Source: Kineosporia sp. NBRC 101731 (lineage in GTDB: Bacteria; Actinomycetota; Actinomycetes; Actinomycetales; Kineosporiaceae). From it: DNA of 64,000 nt. Location: contig NZ_BSTC01000005.1 of assembly GCF_030269305.1 (NCBI RefSeq), forward strand, positions 434,001 to 498,000, read 5' to 3'. Below are positions 24,294 to 36,806 of the stretch, piece by piece; position 1 is the stretch's first letter, and each line of letters opens with the position of its first letter. The notes beneath the pieces are model-generated. The model ran no database searches and was not told the DNA's origin. It worked only from the letters and a program-made list of their open reading frames with translations. Position numbers and translations under genes: made by a program.

Positions 24294-25559
24294 ATGAGTT
24301 ACACGATCGGGGTGGTCCTGTTCGCGCTCGGCCTTCTCATCAGCGTCTGTCTGCACGAGGCCGGGCACATGCTCTCGGCGAAACTGTTCGGGATGCGGGT
24401 CACCCGCTACTTCGCCGGTTTCGGGCCCACGGTGTGGTCGTTCCGCCGGGGTGAGACGGAGTACGGCTTCAAGGCCGTGCCGCTGGGTGGGTTCGTGAAC
24501 ATTATCGGGATGGCGCCCGGTGTGGAGGAACCCGAGGCCGAGGAGACCGAGGCGCAGGGCCGGGCCTTCTGGCAGAAGCCGTTGTGGCAGCGCACGATCG
24601 TGCTCGCCGCCGGTTCCATGACCCATCTGGTCATCTGCATCCTGCTGCTGGTGCCGGCCTTCTGGCTCTTCGGGGTGCCGACCGCCAAGGCCCTGGACCA
24701 GACCCCGGCCGTGGTCGGAGCGGTCTCGCAGTGCGTGATCCCGGACTACGACGTCACCAGTGACGGCGCCCTGCGCGCCTGCACGGCCGACGACCCGAAG
24801 TCGCCCGCGGCTCTGGCCGGGCTGGAACAGGGCGACCGGATCACCCGGCTCGGCACCTCCGACATTCCCTCGTACGCGGCGTTCCAGAAGGCCGTGCGGG
24901 AGCAGCCGACCGACCAGGCCGTGGCGCTGACCTACGTGCGCGACGGTCAGGAGAGCACCACCCAGGTGACGTTGGTCAACACCCAGCGCCCGCCGCTGGG
25001 GGCCACCGACTCCAGCTCCCTGGTCGCCACCCCGACCATCGGCATCCAGAACCAGACCGAGGTCTACAACGACCGCTACGGCTTCGTGGACAGCGTCGGC
25101 CAGGCGTTCAAGACCACCGGGGAGACGCTGGTCAGCGGCGTCGAGGCGATCACCCGGCTGCCCAGCAAGATCAGCTCGTTGTGGAACGCCCTGCTCGGGG
25201 GCGAGCGCTCTCCCGACGACCCGGTGAGCGTGGTCGGCGCCAGTCGTCTGGGTGGGGAGATCGTGCAGACCAGCGGCCTGCAGGGCGGGGCCACCTTCCT
25301 GTCCATCCTGGCCGGGTTGAACGTCTTCCTGGGCTTGTTCAACCTGTTGCCGCTGCCCCCGCTCGACGGTGGTCACATCGCGGTGGCCTGGTACGAGGCG
25401 GCCCGCCGCAAGCTGGCGCTGCGTCGTCAACGTCCCGACCCGGGCCCGGTCGACCGGGAGAAGCTGATCCCGCTCACCCTGGCGATCATCGTGATCTTCG
25501 GTGCCTTCACGCTGCTCACGGTCTCCGTCGACGTGGTCAACCCGATCCGCCTGCAGTAG
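24294..25559 (+). CDS. Site-2 intramembrane metalloprotease, Rip1/RseP family
   Basis: 421 residues. M50 zinc protease that cleaves membrane-bound anti-sigma factors and similar substrates. HEAGH zinc motif at residues 21-25 in the first membrane helix, the usual FGFGP-like motif (AGFGPTVWSF), a central PDZ domain (about 190-270) and the third metal ligand in PLDGGHIAV (about 355-365). At least four membrane segments. ATG 24294 follows a G-rich stretch. TATAAA at 24222-24227 is a candidate -10. Its TAG is followed with no gap by the ATG of an XRE regulator. Confidence 0.9.
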   Translation: MSYTIGVVLFALGLLISVCLHEAGHMLSAKLFGMRVTRYFAGFGPTVWSFRRGETEYGFKAVPLGGFVNIIGMAPGVEEPEAEETEAQGRAFWQKPLWQRTIVLAAGSMTHLVICILLLVPAFWLFGVPTAKALDQTPAVVGAVSQCVIPDYDVTSDGALRACTADDPKSPAALAGLEQGDRITRLGTSDIPSYAAFQKAVREQPTDQAVALTYVRDGQESTTQVTLVNTQRPPLGATDSSSLVATPTIGIQNQTEVYNDRYGFVDSVGQAFKTTGETLVSGVEAITRLPSKISSLWNALLGGERSPDDPVSVVGASRLGGEIVQTSGLQGGATFLSILAGLNVFLGLFNLLPLPPLDGGHIAVAWYEAARRKLALRRQRPDPGPVDREKLIPLTLAIIVIFGAFTLLTVSVDVVNPIRLQ

Positions 25560-26375
25560 ATGTCCTCCACCCTCGGTGAGTTCCTCCGGGCGCGGCGCGA
25601 GCAGACCCGGCCGGAAGACGCCGGTGTGCGGGTGACCGGGGTGCGCCGCACCCCGGGCCTGCGCCGCGAGGAGGTGGCCACGCTCGCCGGGATCAGCGCC
25701 GACTACTACCTGCGACTGGAGCAGGGGCGCGACCTGAACCCGTCGGTGCAGGTGCTCGAGTCCGTGGCCCGGGTGTTCCGGCTCGACGCCACGGCCACGG
25801 AGTACCTGCTCGGGCTGGCCGGGTCCCGGCACCAGCGCCACCGGCCGCAGCGCGAGGTGGTGCCCACACGCGTCCTTCAATTTCTGGACGCCATCGGCCT
25901 GCCGGCCTTCGTGGAGGGCCGCACGTTCGACGTGCTGGCCGCGAACCCGATGGCCACCGCGGTGATCCCGAGCCTCGTCCCGGGGCGTAACCGGCTGCGG
26001 TCGGTGTTCCTGGAGAACGACGAGTGGCCGCTGTACGAGGAGGGGATGCCCGCGTTCGCCGGTCTGGTGGCCGCCCTGCGCACCTCGGCAATGGACGACC
26101 CGGCCGACCCCCGGCTGACGGAACTGGTCGCGGAGCTGTCGGCCGGCAGCGACGAGTTCCGCCGGATGTGGGCCCGGCACGACGTGGTTCCGCTGGGCGG
26201 CGGGTCGTTCCGGTTGCGTCATCCGGTGGTCGGCCTGCTCGAGCTCTCCCGGGAGAAGTTCCCGCTGACCGAGGCTCCGGGCCAGATCCTGGCGGTCTAC
26301 CACGCCGAGCGCGGGTCGGAGACGGCCCGGTCCCTGTCCCTGCTGGGATCGCTCTCGGCCGCACCCGTGGAGTAA
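25560..26375 (+). CDS. XRE-family regulator with MmyB-like ligand-binding domain
   Basis: 271 residues. N-terminal helix-turn-helix ([20 protein letters not shown], about residues 34-53) and the conserved LEQGRD...PS of this family, then a MmyB-type domain that binds a small, probably lipid-like, ligand. Starts immediately after the protease stop codon, so translation is probably coupled, although the two proteins have no known link. MmyB-type regulators usually act on a divergent dehydrogenase; none is adjacent here. Confidence 0.82.
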   Translation: MSSTLGEFLRARREQTRPEDAGVRVTGVRRTPGLRREEVATLAGISADYYLRLEQGRDLNPSVQVLESVARVFRLDATATEYLLGLAGSRHQRHRPQREVVPTRVLQFLDAIGLPAFVEGRTFDVLAANPMATAVIPSLVPGRNRLRSVFLENDEWPLYEEGMPAFAGLVAALRTSAMDDPADPRLTELVAELSAGSDEFRRMWARHDVVPLGGGSFRLRHPVVGLLELSREKFPLTEAPGQILAVYHAERGSETARSLSLLGSLSAAPVE

Positions 26376-26395
26376 AACCACTGGTGGTGAAGGAC

Positions 26396-26401
26396 TAGGC
26401 T
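26396..26401 (+). promoter_or_regulatory. Candidate -10 box for proS
   Basis: TAGGCT, 38 nt before the chosen proS start and just after the palindrome ACCACTGGTGGT that follows the XRE gene. No good -35 hexamer is seen 16-18 bp upstream. Confidence 0.4.
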
Positions 26402-26439
26402 GTAGAGCTGTTCAGTCCACCCCCAGGAGGATGAGTCAC

Positions 26440-28221
26440 GTGCTGCTTCGGATGTCGTCGTTGTTCCTGCGAACGCTTCGCGAGGACCCGGCGGACGCCG
26501 AGGTTCCGGGGCACCGCCTGCTGGTCCGCGCTGGCTACGTGCGCCGCGCGGCGCCCGGGATCTACTCGTGGCTGCCCCTGGGCTACCGCACCTTCCGCAA
26601 CGTCGAGCGCATCGTCCGTGAGGAGATGGACGCCGCCGGCTTCCAGGAGGTGCACTTCCCGGCCCTGCTGCCCCGCGAGCCCTATGAGGCCACGAACCGC
26701 TGGACCGAGTACGGCGACAACCTGTTCCGCCTGAAAGACCGGCGGGGCAACGACTTCCTGCTCGGGCCCACGCACGAGGAGATGTTCACCCTCCTGGTGA
26801 AAGACCAGTACTCGTCGTACAAGGACCTGCCGGTCTCGCTCTACCAGATCCAGACCAAGTACCGCGACGAGGCGCGGGCCCGCGGCGGCCTGCTGCGCGG
26901 CCGCGAGTTCGTGATGAAAGACAGCTACTCGTTCGACATCGACGACGCCGGTCTCGCAGCCAGCTACCAGCGGCACCGTGACGCCTACATCAAGACGTTC
27001 GAGCGGCTCGGCCTGGACTTCGAGATCGTGTCGGCCACGTCCGGCGCGATGGGCGGCAGCCGCAGCGAGGAGTTCCTGCACCCCACCGAGATCGGTGAGG
27101 ACACGTTCGTGCGCTGCACCACCGGGCACTACGCGGCCAACTCCGAGGCGGTCATCACGCCCGCGCCGGCCGCGATCCCCCTGGAGGGCCTGCCCGCCGC
27201 GCACGTCGAGGACACGCCCGACACCCCGACCATCGACTCGCTGGTCACCGCGGCCAACGCGATGTTCCCCGGCCGCGACTTCACCGCCGCCGACACCCTG
27301 AAGAACGTCGTCGTCACCCTGGTGCACCCCACCGGCGAGCGTGAGCCGCTGGTGATCGGGGTGCCCGGCGACCGTGAGGTGGACACCAAGCGTCTCGAGG
27401 CGGCGGTGGCCCCGGCCGAGATCGACGCGTTCGAGGCGGCCGATTTCGCGAAGCACCCCGGTCTGGTGAAGGGTTACATCGGCCCGCAGGCGCTGGGCAC
27501 GGAGTCCGAGACGAAGATCCGCTTCTTGCTCGACCCCCGCGTGGTCGAGGGCAGCGCCTGGATCACCGGCGCCAACCAGCCCGGTCAGCACGTGTTCGAC
27601 CTGGTCGCCGGCCGGGACTTCACCGCCGACGGCTTCATCGAGGCCGCGAACGTGGTCGAGGGCGACGCCTGCCCGGTCTGCGCCGCCGAGGGGGGCGAGG
27701 GTCGCCTCACGCTGGCCCGCGGCCTGGAGATCGGCCACATCTTCCAGCTCGGCCGCAAGTACGCCGACGCCCTCGGGCTGAAGGTGCTCGACCAGAACGG
27801 CAAGCTGGTCACGGTGACCATGGGGTCGTACGGCATCGGCGTCAGCCGGGCCCTGGCCGCGATCGCCGAGGCCTCCTGGGACGAGAAGGGCCTGTGCTGG
27901 CCCCGTGAGGTGGCCCCGGCCGACGTGCACCTGATCGCGCAGGGCAAGGCGGCCAAGGACACCGCGGTGTTCGAGGCGGCCGAGAAGCTGTCGCGGGAAC
28001 TGGAGGCCGCGGGCGTCCGGGTGCTGTTCGACGACCGCCCCAAGGTCTCGCCCGGCGTCAAGTTCAAGGACGCCGACCTGATCGGGGTGCCCTCGATCCT
28101 GGTGGTGGGCCAGAAACTGGCCGACGGCGTGATCGAGTTCATCGACCGCAAGAGCGGCGACTCACAGAACGTGCCGGTCGGCGAGGCCGTGAAGCACGTG
28201 GTGGCAGCGATCAACGAGTAG
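26440..28221 (+). CDS. proS: Prolyl-tRNA synthetase
   Basis: 593 residues, bacterial-type ProRS with an editing domain inserted between class II motifs 2 and 3. Motifs seen: [36 protein letters not shown] and the motif 3 [19 protein letters not shown] 26440 ([15 protein letters not shown] follows) is chosen because AGGAGG lies 9 nt upstream; the ATG at 26431 touches that site and cannot use it. Charges tRNA-Pro and removes mischarged Ala. Confidence 0.95.
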   Translation: MLLRMSSLFLRTLREDPADAEVPGHRLLVRAGYVRRAAPGIYSWLPLGYRTFRNVERIVREEMDAAGFQEVHFPALLPREPYEATNRWTEYGDNLFRLKDRRGNDFLLGPTHEEMFTLLVKDQYSSYKDLPVSLYQIQTKYRDEARARGGLLRGREFVMKDSYSFDIDDAGLAASYQRHRDAYIKTFERLGLDFEIVSATSGAMGGSRSEEFLHPTEIGEDTFVRCTTGHYAANSEAVITPAPAAIPLEGLPAAHVEDTPDTPTIDSLVTAANAMFPGRDFTAADTLKNVVVTLVHPTGEREPLVIGVPGDREVDTKRLEAAVAPAEIDAFEAADFAKHPGLVKGYIGPQALGTESETKIRFLLDPRVVEGSAWITGANQPGQHVFDLVAGRDFTADGFIEAANVVEGDACPVCAAEGGEGRLTLARGLEIGHIFQLGRKYADALGLKVLDQNGKLVTVTMGSYGIGVSRALAAIAEASWDEKGLCWPREVAPADVHLIAQGKAAKDTAVFEAAEKLSRELEAAGVRVLFDDRPKVSPGVKFKDADLIGVPSILVVGQKLADGVIEFIDRKSGDSQNVPVGEAVKHVVAAINE

Positions 28222-28235
28222 GCGGGTGGGGTTCC

Positions 28236-28643
28236 ATGCTCGATCTGGCATTGGCACAGCAACTGCGGAAGGCCGGTCTGGCCTGGAACCCCCTGCCCGG
28301 AGACCGCTTCGTCCTGCCCGACCGGGGCATGGACGACGAGGTCTTCGTGGTCAGCAACATGGTCGTCGAGGTGCACGACGTGCCCGGCGGCCAGGTGATC
28401 GGCTTCAACGGCACCACCGAGTGGGCCCTGGACTCCCTCGAGCAGCAGCAGGTGGTCTGGATACCGCGTGAGACCCAGCTGCGGGAGCTGCTCGCGGAGC
28501 GCTTCGTGAGCCTGGAGAGCGTCACCGGAGGGTTCGCGGTGACATTCTCCCCGAACGACGGCACGACGGCGCGGGAAGTCGATGCGGACGTCGAATCGGC
28601 TTACGCGCGAGCTGTTCTCGCCGTTCTCGCGACGCAGGGGTGA
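28236..28643 (+). CDS. Conserved actinobacterial protein of unknown function
   Basis: 135 residues, soluble. It starts MLDLALAQQLRKAG and contains PGDRFVLPDRGMDDEVFVVS, a pattern I know from small conserved proteins next to proS in actinobacteria but for which I know no function. No catalytic motif, signal or membrane segment is evident. It is 14 bp after proS and 3 bp before the HAD gene, so the three are probably one transcript. Confidence 0.75.
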   Translation: MLDLALAQQLRKAGLAWNPLPGDRFVLPDRGMDDEVFVVSNMVVEVHDVPGGQVIGFNGTTEWALDSLEQQQVVWIPRETQLRELLAERFVSLESVTGGFAVTFSPNDGTTAREVDADVESAYARAVLAVLATQG

Positions 28644-28646
28644 ACC

Positions 28647-29363
28647 GTGGCGATCGATGCCGTGATCTTCGACTGGGGCGGCACGCTGACCCCCTGGCAC
28701 GCGATCGACCTGGACCGGCAGTGGCAGGTGTTCGCGCAGGTCTACGCCGCCGATCATCCTGACGGTGGCACGGAGCTCGCCCGGCGCATGCGCCAGGCCG
28801 AGCGGGACTCCTGGGCCCGGCTGCAGGAGAGTGGCGCCAGCGCTCGCCTTACCGAGCTGTTCGAGGCCGCCGGCGTGCAGACCGACCACCCGGGGCATGA
28901 CGCCGCCCGGGTGGCCTACGAGGAGTTCTGGGAGCCGCACACCTATCTCGACCCGGACGTGCCCGAGGTCTTCGCCGGGCTGCGGGATCGCGGCATCCGG
29001 ATCGGCGTGCTCTCCAACACCATCTGGTCGCGGGAGTACCACCGCGGCCTGTTTGCGCGCGACGGCATCCTGCACTTCATCGACGGTGACGTGTACTCGT
29101 CCGAGATCCCTTACGTGAAGCCGCATCCGGAAGCGTTCGGGGCGGCTCTGAGGGCTGTCGGATCACCCGACCCGACGGCGTGCGTCTATGTCGGCGACCG
29201 CGTCTACGAAGACGTGCACGGGGCCCAGCGGGTCGGGATGCGGGCCGTTCACGTGCCGCACAGCGACCTCCCGCCCGATCAGCAGGTGCCGGTCGAGGTG
29301 ACTCCGGACGGCACGGCGCACCGGCTCCTCGACGTGCTCACCCTGGTGGACGGCTGGCGCTGA
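28647..29363 (+). CDS. HAD-family hydrolase
   Basis: 238 residues. Motif I is FDWGGTLT, with Gly in place of the second Asp of DxD, as in several haloacid-dehalogenase subgroups. Later motifs are LSNTIWSR (motif II Ser/Asn), PYVKPHPEAF (motif III Lys) and YVGDRVYEDVHGA (motif IV). GTG start with GGGG upstream. Its stop abuts the stop of the convergent lipoprotein gene with no bases between. Substrate not predictable. Confidence 0.82.
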   Translation: MAIDAVIFDWGGTLTPWHAIDLDRQWQVFAQVYAADHPDGGTELARRMRQAERDSWARLQESGASARLTELFEAAGVQTDHPGHDAARVAYEEFWEPHTYLDPDVPEVFAGLRDRGIRIGVLSNTIWSREYHRGLFARDGILHFIDGDVYSSEIPYVKPHPEAFGAALRAVGSPDPTACVYVGDRVYEDVHGAQRVGMRAVHVPHSDLPPDQQVPVEVTPDGTAHRLLDVLTLVDGWR

Positions 29364-30497
29364 TCAGCTGCGGCCCGGGTCGGCGACCGGCTTCTTCGTC
29401 CAGGCCGCCTGGCGCCGGGTGCAGTCGACCAGCACCCCTGCGCCGGTCGTGGTGACCTCGTCGTCCTGCGCCACGGCGATGACGTCCACGGCCAGCCCGG
29501 CCAGACGCTGCTCGACCGTCGCCGCCAGGTCCGCGGCCTGGCCGGCACTGGTCGGGGTGGTCACCGCGTAGGCCGCACTGCCCTGGACCGGGTCCACGTT
29601 CGCGGCCAGCAGCAGACGCTCCAGCTCGTCACGCTGCTGCCGGTGCACCTCCCAGATCTCGTCGGCCAGGTCCCGCCGGGCACCATCGATATGGGCCACC
29701 ACCAGCGGGTACGCGTAGAACGCGGCGTGTTCTCCGGCCAGCAGACGGTTCAGGGCGCCGCTCTCGTCGGTGGTGAGAGTGCTGGAGGACGCGGTGGCGC
29801 TCGTTCCCGAGGGTTCGGGGGTTGCGGAGGTGGAGGCGGTCGGGGTCCCGTCGCCGGTGGGCGAGGGTTCCGCGTCGTCGGTCGTGGAGACCGTGAGCTC
29901 ACCGAAGGCCTTGCCCCCGGTGGCCGAGCGCAGCAGGTCGGCGTTGGCCGCGCACGAGGCCGCGAGCCGGTAGAACAGCCCGGCGAAGGCCGGGCTCAGG
30001 CCGGCGGCGTCACCCAGAAGTGTTCGGGCCGCAGACCATTCGGCCTTGGCCAGGGCGTCGGGGGAATCTGCACCGGAAGTGTCGGAAGTGCCGGACGAGG
30101 TCGGCCCCGGGGTGGGGGAGGCGGTCCCGGACACCGGGGAGCCGAGCTCCGTGAGCTGGGCCGTGTGCGCCTCGGCCGTCCGGGTGAGCAAGGTCGCCGT
30201 GCTGCCCTTGATCCGGAGGGTCGCGCCGTTCGGCAGCGTGCCGGAGGCGAGCGCCGAGGCACTGGCGTACAGCGCCGTCACGGTCGTCACGGCCCGCGCG
30301 ACGGCGGCCGCCTCGGGTCCGGCGTCGGTATTCGCTGCCGCCGTGGTGCCGGCCGCGGAACTCGCGGAACTACAGGCAGTGAGCCCCACGCTCGTCAGGG
30401 CCAGGGCACCGAGAGCGAGGAACGCCCTGCGACCGGCCGGTGGCATCGGCGCGGATACGGGTGGGGCAAGGGGCGTTCCGGTGTTCGGGCTCAGCAC
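29364..30497 (-). CDS. Lipoprotein with ferritin-like DUF4439 domain
   Basis: 377 residues. N-terminal signal and lipobox (LTSVGLTACSS), a Thr/Ser/Pro-rich middle, and a C-terminal ferritin-like four-helix domain (LLAGEHAAFYAYPLVVAHIDG; EIWEVHRQQRDELERLL) of the DUF4439 type, with the Glu/His pattern of a possible di-iron site. This family commonly sits divergent to rimP in actinobacteria, as here. It is probably anchored on the outer face of the membrane. Function unknown; the first ATG (30497) may be followed by a better start at one of the inner Met codons. Confidence 0.8.
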   Translation of the reverse strand: MLSPNTGTPLAPPVSAPMPPAGRRAFLALGALALTSVGLTACSSASSAAGTTAAANTDAGPEAAAVARAVTTVTALYASASALASGTLPNGATLRIKGSTATLLTRTAEAHTAQLTELGSPVSGTASPTPGPTSSGTSDTSGADSPDALAKAEWSAARTLLGDAAGLSPAFAGLFYRLAASCAANADLLRSATGGKAFGELTVSTTDDAEPSPTGDGTPTASTSATPEPSGTSATASSSTLTTDESGALNRLLAGEHAAFYAYPLVVAHIDGARRDLADEIWEVHRQQRDELERLLLAANVDPVQGSAAYAVTTPTSAGQAADLAATVEQRLAGLAVDVIAVAQDDEVTTTGAGVLVDCTRRQAAWTKKPVADPGRS

Positions 30498-30661
30498 CGG
30501 GGGATCATTTCACGAGACGGATGTGAACCGTGGGTTCCGGCAGATCTTGACAAGTCGGGCACAGGTCAAGGGAAGCCCGCCAGGGACGGTATGTTTGTCC
30601 GCTGGCGCGCCCGCCCGGGTGCGCCACCATGGTTTCCCAATCCAATATCGAGGAGGTCGGC

Positions 30662-31198
30662 ATGAGCGCGTCCTCCGGACAACAGGCAGCCGACGGTGTG
30701 CGGGCCCTGGCGGAACCGCTGGCCGCAGACGCCGGGCTGATGATCGAGAGCGTCATCGTGACGCCCGCCGGCAAACGGCGCGTACTGCGAGTGACGGTCG
30801 ATCTTCCCGAGACCGAACTCGGCGGTGTGCCCATGGAGTCCGTGGCCATCGTCTCGCAGTCGATCTCGCAGGCGCTGGACGAGAGCAACGTGATGGGCGG
30901 TCTGCCCTACGTGCTCGAGGTCAGTTCTCCGGGTGCCGACCGTCCGCTGACCGAGCGCCGCCACTGGATGCGTGCCCGGCGGCGCCTCGTGCGCACCCTG
31001 GCCGTGGCCGGTGCCACCCCGCAGACGGGCCGGCTCACCGACGTCACCGACGCGGGCATCGTGCTGGACGACGAGCGCCAGGTGCCCTGGGCCGAGATCA
31101 CCGGCGGCCGTATCGAATTGGAGTTCGGGCACCCCGACGACTTCGCCGACCTCGACGACCTCGAGGCGGACGACGACTCCGACGAGGACGAGGGCTGA
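30662..31198 (+). CDS. rimP: Ribosome maturation factor RimP
   Basis: 178 residues. Needed for 30S subunit maturation. RimP core: LAADAGLMIESVIV, then LPYVLEVSSPGADRPLT, and an acidic tail (DDDSDEDEG). ATG 30662 has GAGGAGG 5 nt upstream. TATGTT near 30590 may be the -10. First gene of the rimP-nusA-ylxR-infB block; 3 bp to nusA. Confidence 0.92.
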   Translation: MSASSGQQAADGVRALAEPLAADAGLMIESVIVTPAGKRRVLRVTVDLPETELGGVPMESVAIVSQSISQALDESNVMGGLPYVLEVSSPGADRPLTERRHWMRARRRLVRTLAVAGATPQTGRLTDVTDAGIVLDDERQVPWAEITGGRIELEFGHPDDFADLDDLEADDDSDEDEG

Positions 31199-31201
31199 AC
31201 G

Positions 31202-32278
31202 ATGGACATCGATCTGGCGGCCTTGCGCGCGCTCGAGCGCGAAAAGGAAATCCCGCTCAACACGCTGGTAACGACCATCGAGACGGCTCTGCTGCAGGCC
31301 TACCACCGCACCGAGGGAGCCGAGCCGCTGGCCCGGGTGGACCTCGACCGCAAGAGCGGGCACGTGGTGGTCTGGGCCCGCGAACTGGACGACACGGGCG
31401 CGATCAAGCGTGAGTGGGACGACACCCCGGCGGGTTTCGGCCGGATTGCGGCCACCACCGCCCGGCAGACGATCTTGCAGAAGCTGCGCGACGCCGAGGA
31501 CGAGCAGGTGCTCGGCGAGTTCCGGGGCCGTGAGGGCGACATCATCTCCGGCATCGTGCAGCAGAGCGCCGACCCGCGCATGGTGCATGTCGACCTGGGT
31601 ACGGTCGAGGCGGTCCTGCCGCCGGCCGAGCAGGTGCCGGGGGAGACGTACCCGCACGGAACCCGGCTGCGCTGCTACGTGATCGGTGTGCGCAAGGGCC
31701 TGAAAGGGCCCTCGATCACGCTCTCCCGTACGCACCCCAACCTGGTGCGCAAGCTGTTCGCGCTGGAGGTGCCCGAGGTCGCCGACGGTACCGTCGAGAT
31801 CGCCGCGCTGGCCCGGGAGGCCGGTCACCGGTCGAAGGTGGCCGTGCGCGCGACCGTGGCCGGGGTCAACGCCAAGGGCGCCTGTATCGGCCCGATGGGG
31901 CAGCGGGTGCGGGCCGTCATGACCGAGCTACGCGGCGAGAAGATCGACATCGTCGACTACAACGAGGAGCCCGAGGCGTTCGTGGCCAGTGCGCTGTCCC
32001 CGGCCCGGGTGTCGTCGGTCGAGGTGCTCGACCTGGACGCCCGTTCGGCCCGGGTGATCGTGCCGGACTACCAGCTGTCGCTGGCGATCGGCAAGGAGGG
32101 GCAGAACGCCCGCCTGGCCGCGAAGCTGACGGGCTGGCGGATCGACATCCGGTCCGACACGGCCCAGTCGGGTCAGTCGGGTCAGTCGGGTCAGTCGGGT
32201 CAGTCAGGTCAGGCAGGTCAATCGGGACGATCCGGTCCGGATCTACCGGCGGCGCCGGCCGGTCCGGGGAGTTTCTGA
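31202..32278 (+). CDS. nusA: Transcription termination/antitermination factor NusA
   Basis: 358 residues. N-terminal RNA-polymerase-binding domain (about 1-100), S1 domain (about 105-180), then KH1 and KH2 ([31 protein letters not shown]). As in other actinobacteria there are no C-terminal acidic repeats. Instead there is a short low-complexity tail of repeated Gln-Ser-Gly encoded by tandem 9-bp units. Acts on RNA polymerase pausing and rRNA antitermination. Confidence 0.95.
   Translation: MDIDLAALRALEREKEIPLNTLVTTIETALLQAYHRTEGAEPLARVDLDRKSGHVVVWARELDDTGAIKREWDDTPAGFGRIAATTARQTILQKLRDAEDEQVLGEFRGREGDIISGIVQQSADPRMVHVDLGTVEAVLPPAEQVPGETYPHGTRLRCYVIGVRKGLKGPSITLSRTHPNLVRKLFALEVPEVADGTVEIAALAREAGHRSKVAVRATVAGVNAKGACIGPMGQRVRAVMTELRGEKIDIVDYNEEPEAFVASALSPARVSSVEVLDLDARSARVIVPDYQLSLAIGKEGQNARLAAKLTGWRIDIRSDTAQSGQSGQSGQSGQSGQAGQSGRSGPDLPAAPAGPGSF
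32165..32227 (+). repeat. Tandem 9-bp repeats encoding Gln-Ser-Gly at the NusA C-terminus
   Basis: Seven units of CAGTCGGGT, the first four identical and the last three diverging (CAGTCAGGT, CAGGCAGGT, CAATCGGGA). The gradient suggests expansion at the 5' side. The unit is a multiple of three, so copy changes keep the frame. Confidence 0.85.
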
Positions 32279-32324
32279 GCGAGCCTTGAACGACCCTGGG
32301 AACAAACGCGCCGGATCCGGGGCT

Positions 32325-32645
32325 ATGCTGGGCGGGGCCGGTGACGCGGCCACGAATCCCGAGCGCTCGTCCTCGGTCCCGCACGGACCGATTCGTACGT
32401 GTGTGGGCTGTCGTGAACGCGCCGAGCGGTCCGACCTGTTGCGGGTGGTCGCGGCAGAGGTCGACGGTAAGTGGTGCGTCGTCCCCGATCCGGGCCATAA
32501 GCTGTACGGCAGAGGTGCGTCACTGCACCCTGTGCCGGGCTGCCTTGAACTCGCTGAACGCCGCAGGGCTTTTCCCCGGGCACTCCGCCGTGGAGGTCCG
32601 CTCGACGCGGTGCAGGTACATGAGTTCGTCGCAGCGAAGTCGTAA
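32325..32645 (+). CDS. ylxR: YlxR family RNA-binding protein
   Basis: 106 residues, DUF448. The family motif RTCVGCRERAERSDLLRV and the basic patch GHKLYGRGASLHP are present. It binds RNA, and has been linked to RNase P and to regulation in other bacteria. The start is uncertain: ATG 32325 is chosen, but TTG 32286 is also in frame and neither has a strong site. Lies between nusA and infB as in most bacteria. Confidence 0.85.
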   Translation: MLGGAGDAATNPERSSSVPHGPIRTCVGCRERAERSDLLRVVAAEVDGKWCVVPDPGHKLYGRGASLHPVPGCLELAERRRAFPRALRRGGPLDAVQVHEFVAAKS

Positions 32646-32809
32646 CAGGTGTCAGATGTGTCCAGACGAAAGCGGGTCCAACGCCATGAGCAGCACTTCG
32701 AAGGCAGAGTCGGCGCTGTGAGCACCCGATGAGCGCGCTCCGATGAGCACCCCCTTTACGTAACTACGGTCCGTAGCCTCCTCCTGGCTCGGGCCGAGAC
32801 AGGAGTGAT

Positions 32810-35968
<3,159 letters not shown>

Positions 35969-35982
35969 TCGAGCTGAAGGCA

Positions 35983-36013
35983 GGTGAGGCCGGCCGCACC
36001 GGCCGGCCTCACC
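35983..36013 (+). terminator. Hairpin after infB
   Basis: Perfect 13-bp stem, GGTGAGGCCGGCC (35983-35995) with GGCCGGCCTCACC (36001-36013) and a 5-nt loop. It lies 14 bp after the infB stop and 22 bp before the next gene. No T run, so it may be partial, dividing infB from the genes downstream. Confidence 0.65.
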
Positions 36014-36035
36014 GCCGTCAACCGCGGGAGGTGCC

Positions 36036-36335
36036 GTGTACATCGGATCTCTGACGCTCGACCTCCTGCTGGGCGATGTTCATTCGCTCAAGGAGAAACG
36101 GTCGGTGATCAAACCGATCGTGGCCGAGCTGCGCCGCAAGTTCGAGGTGCATGCCGCTGAGACCGGCGAGGCGAATCTCCACCGGCGCGCCGAGATCGGC
36201 GTCGCCCTGGTGTCCTCCGAGTCCGGTCAGTGCCGCGAGGTCCTCGAGTCCTGCGAACGGCTCGTGGCCGGCCGACCCGAACTGCAAGTGCTCTCCGCCC
36301 GTCTGCGGGTGTGGAGCGACACTGACGACGATTGA
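36036..36335 (+). CDS. DUF503 protein
   Basis: 99 residues. Small conserved protein found between infB and rbfA in Gram-positive bacteria (LTLDLLLGDVHSLKEKRSV; SECGQ-like region SESGQCREVLESCERL). GTG 36036 has GGGAGG about 6 nt upstream. Function not established. Its place suggests a role in translation or ribosome assembly. Confidence 0.87.
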   Translation: MYIGSLTLDLLLGDVHSLKEKRSVIKPIVAELRRKFEVHAAETGEANLHRRAEIGVALVSSESGQCREVLESCERLVAGRPELQVLSARLRVWSDTDDD

Positions 36336-36350
36336 CGAGCGGGACGGACG

Positions 36351-36806
36351 ATGACCGACACGGCACGGGCACGCAAGCTGGCTGACCGGGTACGCGAGGT
36401 GGTGGCCGAGGCCCTGGAGAAGCGGATCAAAGATCCGCGACTGGGTTTCATCACGGTCACCGATGCCCGGGTGACGGGTGACCTGCAGCACGCCACGGTC
36501 TTCTACACCGTCTTCGGCGACGACACCGAGCGGGCTTCGACCGCCGCGGCCCTGGAGAGCGCCAAGGGCGTTCTGCGGTCCGAGGTGGGCAAGCGCACCG
36601 GGATCCGGCTCACGCCGACCCTGGAGTTCATCGCCGACGCCCTGCCGGAGACGGCGGCGCAGATGGCCGAGCTGCTGACCAAGGCGCACGAGAAGGATGC
36701 GCAGGTCGCGGCCCTGGCGAACGGCAAGCAGTACGCCGGCGACGCCGACCCGTACAAGAAGCCCGCCACCCCGGCGGATGAGGACGACGAGGACGACGAC
36801 GCGTGA
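36351..36806 (+). CDS. rbfA: Ribosome-binding factor A
   Basis: 151 residues. KH-like 30S assembly factor: [18 protein letters not shown], then [19 protein letters not shown] and a C-terminal acidic tail (DEDDEDDD). Overlaps truB by 4 bp (GTGA). Confidence 0.93.
   Translation: MTDTARARKLADRVREVVAEALEKRIKDPRLGFITVTDARVTGDLQHATVFYTVFGDDTERASTAAALESAKGVLRSEVGKRTGIRLTPTLEFIADALPETAAQMAELLTKAHEKDAQVAALANGKQYAGDADPYKKPATPADEDDEDDDA

Noticed and set aside
30547-30595. TTGACA and TATGTT as a promoter pair for rimP
   Set aside because: The hexamers are 37 bp apart, far beyond the 16-19 bp needed. TATGTT alone may still be a -10.
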